Source: Microbacterium yannicii
Lineage (GTDB): Bacteria; Actinomycetota; Actinomycetes; Actinomycetales; Microbacteriaceae
DNA: 64,000 nt
Assembly: GCF_024055635.1 (NCBI RefSeq)
Contig: NZ_JAMXMB010000042.1
Coordinates: 1 to 64,000, forward strand
Reading direction: 5' to 3'
Shown here: one piece after another, positions 35,428 through 44,260 of the stretch
Layout: every line of letters starts with the position of its first letter
Position numbering within the stretch: the stretch's first letter is position 1
Notes under the pieces: generated by a model
The model's database searches: none
Seen by the model: only the letters and a program-made list of their open reading frames with translations
What the model was told of the DNA's origin: nothing
Position numbers and translations under genes: made by a program

Positions 35428-37809
35428 TCAGCGGCGCTCGAGCGTGCCCTGAACCGCGGCCCGTGCTTGAACGTCGGCGGGGGCCGCCACGCGGAAGCGC
35501 GCGCTGAGCAGGACCTCGTCGCGAGACGACGGTCCCACCAGCAGCTCGAACTCGCCGGCTTCGACGAGGCGCCGGCCCGCGGCATCCACGATCGTGCAGT
35601 CCGCCACCGGCAGCGACAGCTCGACCGTCGCGGTCTCGCCCGGCTGCAGGTCGACGTGTCGATACGCCTTGAGCTCCTTGTCGGCCCAGCTCACCGAGGC
35701 CACGCTGTCGCGCACGTACACCTGCACCACCTCGTGCGCCGGTCGTTCACCGGTGTTGCGCAGCTCGACGAGCGCGCGCACGGTGCCGTCGTGCGCCGGC
35801 TCGGGATCGATCACCCGCAGATCCGCATACTCGACGGAGGCGTACGACAGGCCCTCGCCGAACGCGAACGCCGGGCTCTGCGTGAGATCGGCGTAACGAT
35901 CGCCGTGCTGGCCGCGGATCTGGTTGTAGTAGATCGGCAACTGGCCCGCGTGACGTGCGAACGAGATCGGCAGGCGCCCGCTCGGCTCGATGAGCCCGAG
36001 GAGCAGCTCGGCGACGGCCTGGCCGCCGCGCATTCCCGGATTGGCCGCCCAGACGAGGGCTGCGGCATCCGTCACCGTCTGCGGCAGCACGTGCGGCTTC
36101 GATGCGAGGAGCACCACCACGAGAGGAGTGCCGGTGGCAGCGAGCGCCTCCAGCAGGGCGAGCTGCCCGCCGACGAGCTCGAGCGTCGCAGTCGAACGGC
36201 CCTCGCCGACCAGCTCGATGCGGTCTCCGACGACGGCGACGACATAGTCCGCGCCTTCGGCGGCGGCGACCGCCTCTGCGATGGCTTGCGGGTCGGGGGC
36301 GCTGGGCACCACGACCTGTGGCCGCGGCTGGCCGTCGGGGAAGAACGCGCCGGCCGGGTCCTCCTGGAGGGTGAGGATGTCGGCGCCCCGCGCGTGCGTG
36401 ATCTCCCAGTCGGCGGGTGCATGCGCGCGCAGTCCGTCCAGCACCGTCGTGATCAGCTCGCGCGGGTGCCCGTCGGGGATCCAGTCCACCTGGCCCGACG
36501 ATCCGGCCCAGTCGCCGAGCTGCGTCTGCGCGTCGTCGGCGAGGGGCCCGACGACGGCGATGCGACGGGGTCCCGATGCCGCGGCATCCGGCCGTCCGTC
36601 CGCACCGGCCGTGAGGCCGCCGCCGAGCGGAAGCGTGCCGTCGTTGCGCAGCAGCACCAGCGACCGGCGCGCCGCCTCGAGGTTGAGCGCCCTGTGGGCG
36701 GGGGAGCCGACCGCCGACGCGATGCGCTCGCGGTCGGGCAGCCGCGGATCCTCGAAGAGGCCGAACTCGAACTTGAGCAGCAGGATGCGGGTCACCGCCC
36801 GGTCGAGGGCCTCCTCGGTCACGAGCCCCTGCGCGAGTGCGTCGAGGGCGCCTTGGAAGAAGCCGGGCGTGGTCATGATCATGTCGTTGCCGGCGAGCAC
36901 CGCGGCAGCGGCGGCATGCGCGTAGTCGGGCTGCACCTTCTGCTCCCACACCATGCGCCCGACGTTGTCCCAGTCGGTGATGAGGGTGCCGGTGTACCCC
37001 CACTCGCCGCGGAGCACGTCGTTCAGCAGCCAGTCGTTGACCGTGATCGGCACGCCGTCGATGCTCTGATAGCCGAGCATGAAGGTGCGGCATCCCTCCT
37101 TCGCCACCCGCTCGAACGGCGGCAGGAACCACGAGCGGAGCTTGCGCTGCGAGATGTCGGCCTCGCTCGCGTCGCGGCCGCCCTGGGTCTCGGAGTAGCC
37201 GGCGAAGTGCTTCGCTGTCGCGAGGATCGCCGTGGGGTCCTCGAGGCCACCGCCCTGATAGCCGCGCACCATCGCCGATGCGAGCTCGCCGATGAGGAAC
37301 GGGTCCTCGCCGAACGTCTCGTCGACCCGGCCCCAGCGGAGATCCCGCGCGATGCAGAGCACCGGCGAGAACGTCCAATGGATGCCGGTGGCCGACACCT
37401 CGACGGCGGTCGCGCGGGCGACGCGCTCCGCGAGTCCCGCATCCCACGACGCCGCCATGCCCAGCTGGGTGGGGTAGATCGTCGCGCCCTCCCAGAAGGA
37501 GTGGCCGTGGATGCAGTCCTCGGCGACCAGCAGCGGGATCTGCAGCCGGGTGCTGAGCGTCAGCTCGCGGGCACGGAGCACCTTCTCGGGGGAGGCGTGC
37601 AGGATCGACCCGGCGTGCAGACGGACGACCTGATCCTCGAGATCGTCGCGCGCGTCGAGCTGGAGCATCTGGCCGATCTTCTCCTCGACCGTCATGCGGC
37701 CCAGCAGATCGGCGATGCGGTCGGCCACCGGCAGCGAGACGTCGAGGTAGGCCGGATGCGAGCCCCCGTCGGCGCCCCGCCGTTCCGGGCGGTGGTGAAC
37801 GTCGTTCAC
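35428..37809 (-). CDS. Glycoside hydrolase family 3 beta-glycosidase
   Basis: A 793-residue GH3 enzyme expected to release sugars from beta-linked oligosaccharides. The TIM-barrel domain has EDCIHGHSF, the KHFAGYSETQGGRD substrate motif and catalytic nucleophile Asp279 in LITDWDNVG. The alpha/beta-sandwich domain follows (about 400-620), then a fibronectin-III-like C-terminal domain (about 690-765). No signal peptide, so it works in the cytoplasm on imported substrate. Its GTG overlaps the permease stop (GTGA), making it the last gene of the ABC operon. Preceded by CAGGAGA. Confidence 0.93.
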   Translation of the reverse strand: MNDVHHRPERRGADGGSHPAYLDVSLPVADRIADLLGRMTVEEKIGQMLQLDARDDLEDQVVRLHAGSILHASPEKVLRARELTLSTRLQIPLLVAEDCIHGHSFWEGATIYPTQLGMAASWDAGLAERVARATAVEVSATGIHWTFSPVLCIARDLRWGRVDETFGEDPFLIGELASAMVRGYQGGGLEDPTAILATAKHFAGYSETQGGRDASEADISQRKLRSWFLPPFERVAKEGCRTFMLGYQSIDGVPITVNDWLLNDVLRGEWGYTGTLITDWDNVGRMVWEQKVQPDYAHAAAAAVLAGNDMIMTTPGFFQGALDALAQGLVTEEALDRAVTRILLLKFEFGLFEDPRLPDRERIASAVGSPAHRALNLEAARRSLVLLRNDGTLPLGGGLTAGADGRPDAAASGPRRIAVVGPLADDAQTQLGDWAGSSGQVDWIPDGHPRELITTVLDGLRAHAPADWEITHARGADILTLQEDPAGAFFPDGQPRPQVVVPSAPDPQAIAEAVAAAEGADYVVAVVGDRIELVGEGRSTATLELVGGQLALLEALAATGTPLVVVLLASKPHVLPQTVTDAAALVWAANPGMRGGQAVAELLLGLIEPSGRLPISFARHAGQLPIYYNQIRGQHGDRYADLTQSPAFAFGEGLSYASVEYADLRVIDPEPAHDGTVRALVELRNTGERPAHEVVQVYVRDSVASVSWADKELKAYRHVDLQPGETATVELSLPVADCTIVDAAGRRLVEAGEFELLVGPSSRDEVLLSARFRVAAPADVQARAAVQGTLERR

Positions 37810-38861
37810 GGGTTCTCCTGTCGAGCCGGTGCGGGGGAGGTGCGGACCGCGGTGACAGCGGCGGTCGCCTTGATGCCCTGCTTGCGCAGCGCGCGCGAGC
37901 GCTCACCCGCCGAGCGCAGGCGCGGGTTGACGTACTCGTCGATGCCGAAGTTGATCAGCGACAGCGCCATGCCGAGCAAGGCGATGCACAGCCCTGCGGG
38001 GAGGTACCACCACCAGTAGTCCGGGAACGCGCCGTTCTGCTGCGCCCAGAACAGGATCGTGCCCCAGTTGAGGTTGGTGATCGGGATGACGCCGATGAAG
38101 GCGAGGGTCGTGAGCCCGAGCACCGCCGCGGTCACCGTGCCGACGAAGCTCGACGCGATGATCGCCATGAGGTTGGGCAGCATCTCGACCGTGATGATGC
38201 GGCTCAGCGGCTCGCCGTTGGCACGCGCCGCCTGCACGAAGTCGCGGTTGCGCAGCGACATCGTCTGAGCCCGCAGCACGCGCGCACCCCAGGCCCACCC
38301 GGTGAGGGCGAGCACCGCCGCGATGAGCAGCAGGCTCGGGTCGTCGAACTGGGACGCGATGATGATCATCAGCGGCAGGCCCGGCAGCACCAGGAAGACG
38401 TTCGTGAGCGCCGACAGCGATTCGCTCTTCCAGCCGGTGACGATGCCGGCCGTGACGCCGATCGCCACGGCGATCGCGGTCGCGAGCACGCCCGACAGCA
38501 GCCCGACCACGAGCACGCCGCGCGTGCCGTAGACGATCTGGCTGAAGATGTCTTCGCCCAGGTGGCTCGTGCCGAGCAGATGCTGCCACGAGGGCGGCTG
38601 CTTCAGCGCCGAGTAGTCCTTGTCGAGCGGCCCGTAGGGGGCGATGAGGTCGCCGAACACGGCGAGGACGACGAAGAAGCCGAGGATCACCAGGCCGGTC
38701 AGCGACTTGCGGTTGCGGAACATCGCGAACGACGAGCCGATCCGCGCGAGCGCGGACGGCGATGCGGGCGATGCCGGCGGGGTGGGAGCGAGCGCAGGAG
38801 CGCCCTCGCCGCCGGGGTGCGGCGTCTCGGCGTCCAGCGCGGTGGTGGTGGGAACGGTCAT
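37806..38861 (-). CDS. Dpp/Opp-type ABC permease (DppC-like)
   Basis: The 351-residue inner-membrane subunit has an OppC-type N-terminal helix (FRNRKSLTGLVILGFFVVLAV), five further helices and the coupling loop FVQAARANGEPLSRII. A Pro/Ala-rich cytoplasmic head of about 45 residues and a basic C-terminal tail flank the core. It starts one base after the DppB-like gene ends and overlaps the GH3 gene by four bases. Confidence 0.92.
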   Translation of the reverse strand: MTVPTTTALDAETPHPGGEGAPALAPTPPASPASPSALARIGSSFAMFRNRKSLTGLVILGFFVVLAVFGDLIAPYGPLDKDYSALKQPPSWQHLLGTSHLGEDIFSQIVYGTRGVLVVGLLSGVLATAIAVAIGVTAGIVTGWKSESLSALTNVFLVLPGLPLMIIIASQFDDPSLLLIAAVLALTGWAWGARVLRAQTMSLRNRDFVQAARANGEPLSRIITVEMLPNLMAIIASSFVGTVTAAVLGLTTLAFIGVIPITNLNWGTILFWAQQNGAFPDYWWWYLPAGLCIALLGMALSLINFGIDEYVNPRLRSAGERSRALRKQGIKATAAVTAVRTSPAPARQENP

Positions 38862-38862
38862 G

Positions 38863-39843
38863 TCAGCCCTCCTGGCGGGCGCGCGGGTCGAGGATGACGT
38901 ACGCGATGTCGGCGAGGATGTTGGTCACGAGCACGGCGAGCGTGATCACGAGGAACACCCCCTGCATGAGCGGGTAGTCCTTCGCGTTGGTGGCGTCCAG
39001 CAGCAGCTTGCCGATACCGGGATACGAGAACACCAGCTCCATCACGAGGGTGCCGCCGACGATGAAGCCGAGGGCGAGCGCGAAGCTCGACAGCTGCGGA
39101 AGCATCGCGTTGCGCGCGGCGTAGGTGGTGACCACCTTGCGGTCGGAGAGGCCCTTCGCCTGCGCGACGGTGATGTAGTCCTCGTCGAGCACCGTGATCA
39201 TCATGTTGCGCATGCCGAGGATCCAGCCACCGAGCGACGCGATGACGATCGTGATCGCCGGAAGGGCGCCGTGGTACAGCACCTGGCCGATGAAATCGGC
39301 GCTGAAGCCGGGCCTCGTGCCCTTCCCGTACGCGTGGGATGCCGGGAACCAGCCCAGCGCCGACGAGAACACGGCGATCGCGATGAGGCCCATCCAGAAG
39401 TAGGGCACGGTCGAGAAGAAGGTCGCGACCGGGATGACGGCATCCGATCCGCGTCCTCGCCGCCAGCCGATCACGGCACCCACGGCCGTGCCGAGGATGA
39501 ACGACAGGACGGTGGCGATGCCCACCAGACCGACCGTCCACGGCAGGGCCGTGCCGATGATGTCGGTCACCGGCGCCAGGCCGTGCGAGAACGAGCGGCC
39601 GAGGTCACCCGAGAAGAGCAGCTTCCAGTAGTCGATGTACTGCTCCCACAGGCTCTTGCCCGTGTCGAGGCCGAACAGGGTGCGCAGTGCGGCCGCCGCG
39701 TCGGGGCTGATCTTGCCCTGGTTCTTGGCCAGGTACGCCGAGACCGGATCGCCCTTCATCATGCGGGGGATGAGGAAGTTGATGGTGATGGCGGCCCACG
39801 CCGTGAAGAGGTAGAAGAGGGCCTTGCGCAGCGCGAACCTCAT
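38863..39843 (-). CDS. Dpp/Opp-type ABC permease (DppB-like)
   Basis: The 326-residue subunit starts with the family-typical LFYLFTAWAAITINFLIPRMM, contains six membrane helices and a coupling loop ITVAQAKGLSDRKVV. Its ATG overlaps the stop of the upstream ATPase (ATGA). With the DppC-like subunit it forms the pore of the importer. Confidence 0.92.
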   Translation of the reverse strand: MRFALRKALFYLFTAWAAITINFLIPRMMKGDPVSAYLAKNQGKISPDAAAALRTLFGLDTGKSLWEQYIDYWKLLFSGDLGRSFSHGLAPVTDIIGTALPWTVGLVGIATVLSFILGTAVGAVIGWRRGRGSDAVIPVATFFSTVPYFWMGLIAIAVFSSALGWFPASHAYGKGTRPGFSADFIGQVLYHGALPAITIVIASLGGWILGMRNMMITVLDEDYITVAQAKGLSDRKVVTTYAARNAMLPQLSSFALALGFIVGGTLVMELVFSYPGIGKLLLDATNAKDYPLMQGVFLVITLAVLVTNILADIAYVILDPRARQEG

Positions 39844-40670
39844 GCCGGGGCTCCTTCGGTGTCGGCGGCGCCTGCGGGGGATGCCGTCGTGCGCGCGAAG
39901 TGACGGTCGGGGTCGGGCGAAGCGTTGCGCAGCGCCCTCGTGTAGTCGTCCTGCGGGTTCAGGATGACGTCGTCAGCCGGCCCGCGCTCGACGACCCTGC
40001 CGCGGTTGAGCACCATGATCTCGTCGCTGAAGTGCCGGGCCGTCGCCAGGTCGTGTGTGATGTAAAGCACGCCCAGGTTCGACTCGCGCTGCAGATCGGC
40101 GAGGAGGTTCAGCACGCCGAGGCGGATCGACACATCGAGCATCGAGACCGGCTCGTCCGCGATGAGCAGGCTGGGACGCGAGGCCAGGGCGCGCGCGATG
40201 GCGACGCGCTGGCGCTGACCGCCGGACAGTTCGTGGGGGCGGCGGTCGATCGTGCTGTCGGCATCCAGGCGCACCCGCTCGAGCAGCCGGCGGACCTCGC
40301 CCTCGATCTCATCGGAGGGAACGACCTTGTCGAGGCGCAGGGGCCGCTCGATGTGGTGCCGGATGGTGTGGTACGGGTTGAGCGAGGCGAAGGGGTCCTG
40401 GAACACCATGCGCACCTGCTGGCGGTAGCGGCGCAGGCCGCGTCCGCTGCGGGGGATGGGGGAGCCGTCGAGGAGCACGTCACCCGCGCTCTGGCGCTCG
40501 AGCTGCGTGATGATCTTGGCGATCGTCGACTTGCCGCTGCCGCTCTGGCCGACGAGCGCGATGGTGCGCCCGCTCTCGAGGGTGAAGCTCACGTCGTCGA
40601 GCGCCAGCATCTTGCCGGCACCGCGGACGCGGTAGCGCTTGGTGACGTTGCGGAACTCCAGAGTGGTCAT
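39840..40670 (-). CDS. Dpp/Opp-type ABC ATPase (DppF-like)
   Basis: A 276-residue ATPase with Walker A GQSGSGKST (about 38-46), FQDPFASLNPYHTI, signature LSGGQRQRVA, Walker B LLIADEP and ITHDL. The C-terminal region is short; an oligopeptide-type ATPase extension (GPADDVILNPQDDYTRAL) is present. Overlaps the upstream ATPase by four bases. Confidence 0.92.
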   Translation of the reverse strand: MTTLEFRNVTKRYRVRGAGKMLALDDVSFTLESGRTIALVGQSGSGKSTIAKIITQLERQSAGDVLLDGSPIPRSGRGLRRYRQQVRMVFQDPFASLNPYHTIRHHIERPLRLDKVVPSDEIEGEVRRLLERVRLDADSTIDRRPHELSGGQRQRVAIARALASRPSLLIADEPVSMLDVSIRLGVLNLLADLQRESNLGVLYITHDLATARHFSDEIMVLNRGRVVERGPADDVILNPQDDYTRALRNASPDPDRHFARTTASPAGAADTEGAPA

Positions 40671-41572
40671 GCGGTCACCTCCAGGGCGGTGTCGGTTCCT
40701 TCGGCCGAGGTCGCCGCTTCGCGCTCGCTGCGCCCGATGTCGGTACCGCGGACGAAATCACCGCGGTCGCCGGTGAGACTCGGGAACGACGACAGCAGGC
40801 GCTTCGTGTACTCGTGCTGCGGGTGGCGGTAGATGTTCTCGGCTGTGTCGAGCTCGACGATGCGCCCCTGGCGCATCACCGCGATGCGGTCCGAGATCTC
40901 GAGCAGGAGCGGCAGGTCGTGGGTGATGAAGACGACCGAGAAGCCGAACTGGCGACGCAGGTCCGAGATCTGGGCCAGGATCTCGCGCTGCACGAGCACG
41001 TCGAGCGCGGTCGTGGGCTCGTCCATGATCATCAGCTGCGGATGCAGGGCGAGCGCCATCGCGATCATGACGCGCTGCCGCATGCCGCCCGACAGTTCGT
41101 GGGGGAACGACCTGAGTCGCTCCCGCCCCACGCCGACGAGGTCGAGCAGGTCGCCGCACGCGCGCGTGCGCTCCCTGCGCGAGAGTTCGGGACGGTGCGT
41201 GGTGAACACGTCGCCGAGCTGGCGGCCGATGTTGATGACGGGGTTGAGGGCGTTCATCGCGCCCTGGAACACCATCGACGCCTTGTCCCACCGGAAGCGG
41301 CGCATCTCGTCGTCGCTGAGTGCGCCGATGTCGATGATCTCGCCGGTCGCGTCGTGGAAGAGGGCGCTGCCGCCGGTGATGACGGCGGGGGGCTTGAGGA
41401 GTCTCTGGATGCCGTAGGCCAGTGTGGTCTTGCCCGAGCCGGATTCGCCGGCCAGGCCCAGGATCTCACCGCGCTTCAGTTCCAGCGATACGTCGCGCAC
41501 CGCCTCGACGGGCGGGTCGACGTCGTAGGTGACGCTGAAGTCGGAGATCGTCAGCAGAACGTCTTCGGTCAT
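40667..41572 (-). CDS. Dpp/Opp-type ABC ATPase (DppD-like)
   Basis: A 301-residue ATPase with Walker A GESGSGKTT (about 40-48), MVFQGAMNALNP, signature LSGGMRQRVMIAMAL, Walker B LMIMDEPTTALD and FITHDLPLL. It is the first cytoplasmic gene after the binding protein, from which a strong hairpin separates it, so the ATPases and permeases should be expressed below the binding protein. Confidence 0.92.
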   Translation of the reverse strand: MTEDVLLTISDFSVTYDVDPPVEAVRDVSLELKRGEILGLAGESGSGKTTLAYGIQRLLKPPAVITGGSALFHDATGEIIDIGALSDDEMRRFRWDKASMVFQGAMNALNPVINIGRQLGDVFTTHRPELSRRERTRACGDLLDLVGVGRERLRSFPHELSGGMRQRVMIAMALALHPQLMIMDEPTTALDVLVQREILAQISDLRRQFGFSVVFITHDLPLLLEISDRIAVMRQGRIVELDTAENIYRHPQHEYTKRLLSSFPSLTGDRGDFVRGTDIGRSEREAATSAEGTDTALEVTA

Positions 41573-41627
41573 GTCTCGACTGTTCGGGATTCAGGTGCGG
41601 GAAGGGGGATGGGCTGCTGCGCCCGGA

Positions 41628-41670
41628 CGCATGCAGGGGCTGGGCCGGAAGGGCCCAGCCCCTGCATGCG
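41628..41670 (-). terminator. Strong intra-operon hairpin after the binding-protein gene
   Basis: A perfect 19-bp stem (41628-41646 with 41652-41670) with a 5-base loop sits eight bases after the binding-protein stop. It can trim or partly terminate the message so that the binding protein is made in excess over the membrane parts. Confidence 0.8.
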
Positions 41671-41677
41671 GTCGCTC

Positions 41678-43333
41678 TCAGTCCGCGGGCTGGAGCTTGG
41701 TGAGGATGTACACCGAGGTCGGCTGCGTCGGGTCGGCGTTGACGTACGGGTCGTCATCGCTCGGCCAGCCGACGAAGCTGCGCGTGTTGAACTCGCTGAT
41801 GAACGGGCGGGTGCCGATCGGCATCGTCGGAACGTCCTCGACGAAGATCTTCTGGATCTTCTCGAGCGCCGCCGTGCGAGCGGCGTCGTCCGTCGTCGTG
41901 GCGTACTCGTTCAGCGCGGCCGTGGCGTCGGCGTTGTCGTAGCGGCCGAAGTTGAAGTCGGCCGACTCGCCCATCGGCTTCAGGAACCGACCGTCCATCA
42001 TGTCGCTGTACAGGTCGTAGGGCGTGGCGCCCGAGTCGGTCCAGTGCAGCACCGCCTGGAAGTCGCCCTCGCTCTTGGCGGCCCACCACGTGTCGGAGTC
42101 GGGGGTGTCGACGGCGGCCTCCACCCCGAGCTGCTTGACGGCGTCGGAGATCAGGCTGATTCCCGTGACGTAGTCGTTCCAGCCCTGCGGCACCGAGAGC
42201 GTGAAGGTCACCGGCTCGCCGTCGGGGTCGACGAGCGTCTCGCCGTCCCACGTGTAGCCGGCGCCCTCGAGCACGGCCTTGGCGCCGTCGACATCGACGG
42301 TGAACTCCTCGCCGGAGAACTCCGACGAGATGTAGTCGTCGCCGGCGGGGGTCGGCAGTCCGGTCACCGAGGTGAGCACCGGCACGCCGCCTTCGCGCGC
42401 GATCTCCGCATGCTTGGAGCGGTCGATGACCATGTTGACGGCCTGGCGGAAGGCCACGTCGTCGAACGGCTTCGTCGTCGTGTTGACGAACATCGTGTCG
42501 ATGCCGAAGCCCGCGGGGGCCCAGTACACGTTGTTCTCGTCCTTGTCGAGGAAGGCGGACTGGACGTTCGGGATGAACGCCTGCGCCCAGTCGGCGTCGC
42601 CGTTGGCGAGCGCGGTCGTCAGCGCCGTGTTGTCGGCGTACGAGACGTAGTACAGGGTCGGCACGGCGAGCTCGCCGCCCCAGTAGTCGTCGCGGGCGGT
42701 CAGCTCGACGGCCTGCGAGTCGAAGTTGGTCAGCGTGTAGGGACCGGTGCCGACCGGCTCCTCGTTGACGAACGTGGTCGGGTCGTCGACGCTCTCCCAG
42801 ATGTGCTTGGGGACGATGAGCTTGTGCAGGACCTTGTCCTGCTTGATGTACATGGGGTTCTCGAACGAGACGGTGGCGGTGTCGCCGTCCACCGCGACGT
42901 CGCTGATGTGCAGCGCTGTCGTGTCGAGGGCGGGGTTGTCCTTCGTGAGCTGGAACGTGAAGGCGATGTCTTCGGCCGTGAAGGGCTCGCCGTCGTTCCA
43001 GGTGACGTCCTCACGCGCGGTCAGCTGAACCGAGCGGTAGTCCTCCGACCACGTGATCTCGGACGCGAGCCACGGCACGACGTCGGCACTCGGGTCGACG
43101 AGGTTGACGATGCCCAGCGGCTCGAAGATCGCGTTGGCGTATCCGAGGCGCATGGCGGACGCGTCGGCGACGAACGGGTTGTTCGTCTCCGTCGTGATCG
43201 GGCCATCCGGCTTGGCGATCGTGAGCGACGCGCCGTCCTCGGACGGTGAGTCGCCACCGCCGCCGGCGGCACAGCCGGTCAGCGCGATCGCCGCGGCGAG
43301 GCCGATGGCGAGGAGGGGGGTCCTGAGCCTCAT
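41678..43333 (-). CDS. Family 5 substrate-binding lipoprotein
   Basis: The 551-residue SBP_bac_5 protein has a lipoprotein signal peptide with lipobox ALTGC (Cys21), then the typical VTWNDGEPFTAEDIAFTF and GTGPYTL. Family 5 includes peptide-binding proteins but also those for cellobiose and other oligosaccharides in Thermotoga. The GH3 gene at the operon end favours a beta-linked oligosaccharide. ATG 43333 has GAAGGAG upstream; a longer frame to 44098 overlaps the TetR gene and is spurious. Confidence 0.93.
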   Translation of the reverse strand: MRLRTPLLAIGLAAAIALTGCAAGGGGDSPSEDGASLTIAKPDGPITTETNNPFVADASAMRLGYANAIFEPLGIVNLVDPSADVVPWLASEITWSEDYRSVQLTAREDVTWNDGEPFTAEDIAFTFQLTKDNPALDTTALHISDVAVDGDTATVSFENPMYIKQDKVLHKLIVPKHIWESVDDPTTFVNEEPVGTGPYTLTNFDSQAVELTARDDYWGGELAVPTLYYVSYADNTALTTALANGDADWAQAFIPNVQSAFLDKDENNVYWAPAGFGIDTMFVNTTTKPFDDVAFRQAVNMVIDRSKHAEIAREGGVPVLTSVTGLPTPAGDDYISSEFSGEEFTVDVDGAKAVLEGAGYTWDGETLVDPDGEPVTFTLSVPQGWNDYVTGISLISDAVKQLGVEAAVDTPDSDTWWAAKSEGDFQAVLHWTDSGATPYDLYSDMMDGRFLKPMGESADFNFGRYDNADATAALNEYATTTDDAARTAALEKIQKIFVEDVPTMPIGTRPFISEFNTRSFVGWPSDDDPYVNADPTQPTSVYILTKLQPAD

Positions 43334-43410
43334 TGCTTCTCCTTCGTGATGTGTGCACGACGCCGTGTACCGCAACGTGACGACGGCGTCGAGAGGTGAT
43401 TGCCGGATCA

Positions 43411-43428
43411 ACTTACAATCAAGTAAGT
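43411..43428. promoter_or_regulatory. Candidate TetR operator between importer and regulator
   Basis: ACTTAC and GTAAGT form a perfect inverted repeat with a six-base spacer in a short AT-rich stretch between the divergent binding-protein and TetR genes. TTGCAA (minus strand, 43434-43439) can be a -35 for the importer, with the palindrome covering the -10 region. Confidence 0.6.
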
Positions 43429-43534
43429 AACTTTTGCAAGTAGGGTGTTCCGCAGTGCACGCGAAGGCCGTGCGTAGACTCACAGGCGCCGGCGAAGTCG
43501 CAGTCGACACCGGCGAAGAAGGGGGTGCCGACCC

Positions 43535-44260
43535 ATGGCAGGACAGCGTCGGCAGCCGCGCTCGCGGCCCGAGACACTCGCCCGAAGACGCGACATCCTC
43601 GATGCCGCGGTCGAGATCTTCGGCAGCAAGGGATTCACCGGAGGAACGCTCCAGGAGATCGCCGACCAGGTCGGCATGACCCACGCGGGCATCCTCCACC
43701 ACTTCGGCTCGAAGCACGAGCTGCTCCTCGAGGTGCTGCAGCACCGCGATGAGACCGACGTCGCCGACCTCGACGAGAAGCACATCCCTGACGGACTGGC
43801 GCTGTTCCGACACCTCGTGCGCACGGCTTTCGTCAACGCGCACCGTGCCGGCATCGTGCAGGCGTACGTCGTGCTCTCGGCGGAGTCGGTCACCGACGAC
43901 CACCCGGGACGGGACTTCTTCGAGAAGCGCTACCAGACCCTGCGGGCGGAAGTGGCCCACGCGTTCGCCGTCGTCTGCGCCGAACGGGGCATCCCCGCGC
44001 CTGAGACCGTCGGCCTGGCGTCGGCGAGCATCCTCGCCGTGATGGACGGGCTGCAGGTGCAGTGGCTGCTCGACCCCGACGCCGTCGACCTCGCGCACGC
44101 GTCGGAGTTCGCCATCGAGGCGATCCTGTCGGCCGTGCTCTCGCCCGTCCCGTCACCGCTCGCCGGCAGCGGCGATGACGCGGACGTGCGCGCACGGGAT
44201 GCCGCGGGTCGCGGCATCCCTTCTGATCCGGTGGATCAGCCCAGCCGCTCCACCGTGTAG
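43535..44260 (+). CDS. TetR family transcriptional regulator
   Basis: A 241-residue regulator with N-terminal helix-turn-helix (ILDAAVEIFGSKGFTGGTLQEIADQVGMTHAGILHHFGSK would span residues 21-60, recognition helix about 45-53) and a helical ligand-binding domain. It is divergent from the importer operon and probably represses it until a sugar-derived ligand binds. The last 25 bases overlap the 3' end of serC on the other strand. A disordered C-terminal tail follows about residue 205. Confidence 0.92.
   Translation: MAGQRRQPRSRPETLARRRDILDAAVEIFGSKGFTGGTLQEIADQVGMTHAGILHHFGSKHELLLEVLQHRDETDVADLDEKHIPDGLALFRHLVRTAFVNAHRAGIVQAYVVLSAESVTDDHPGRDFFEKRYQTLRAEVAHAFAVVCAERGIPAPETVGLASASILAVMDGLQVQWLLDPDAVDLAHASEFAIEAILSAVLSPVPSPLAGSGDDADVRARDAAGRGIPSDPVDQPSRSTV

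Noticed and set aside
41678..44098. A fused 806-residue form of the binding protein
   Set aside because: The extra N-terminal part is antisense to the TetR gene; the lipoprotein signal and ribosome binding site fix the start at 43333.
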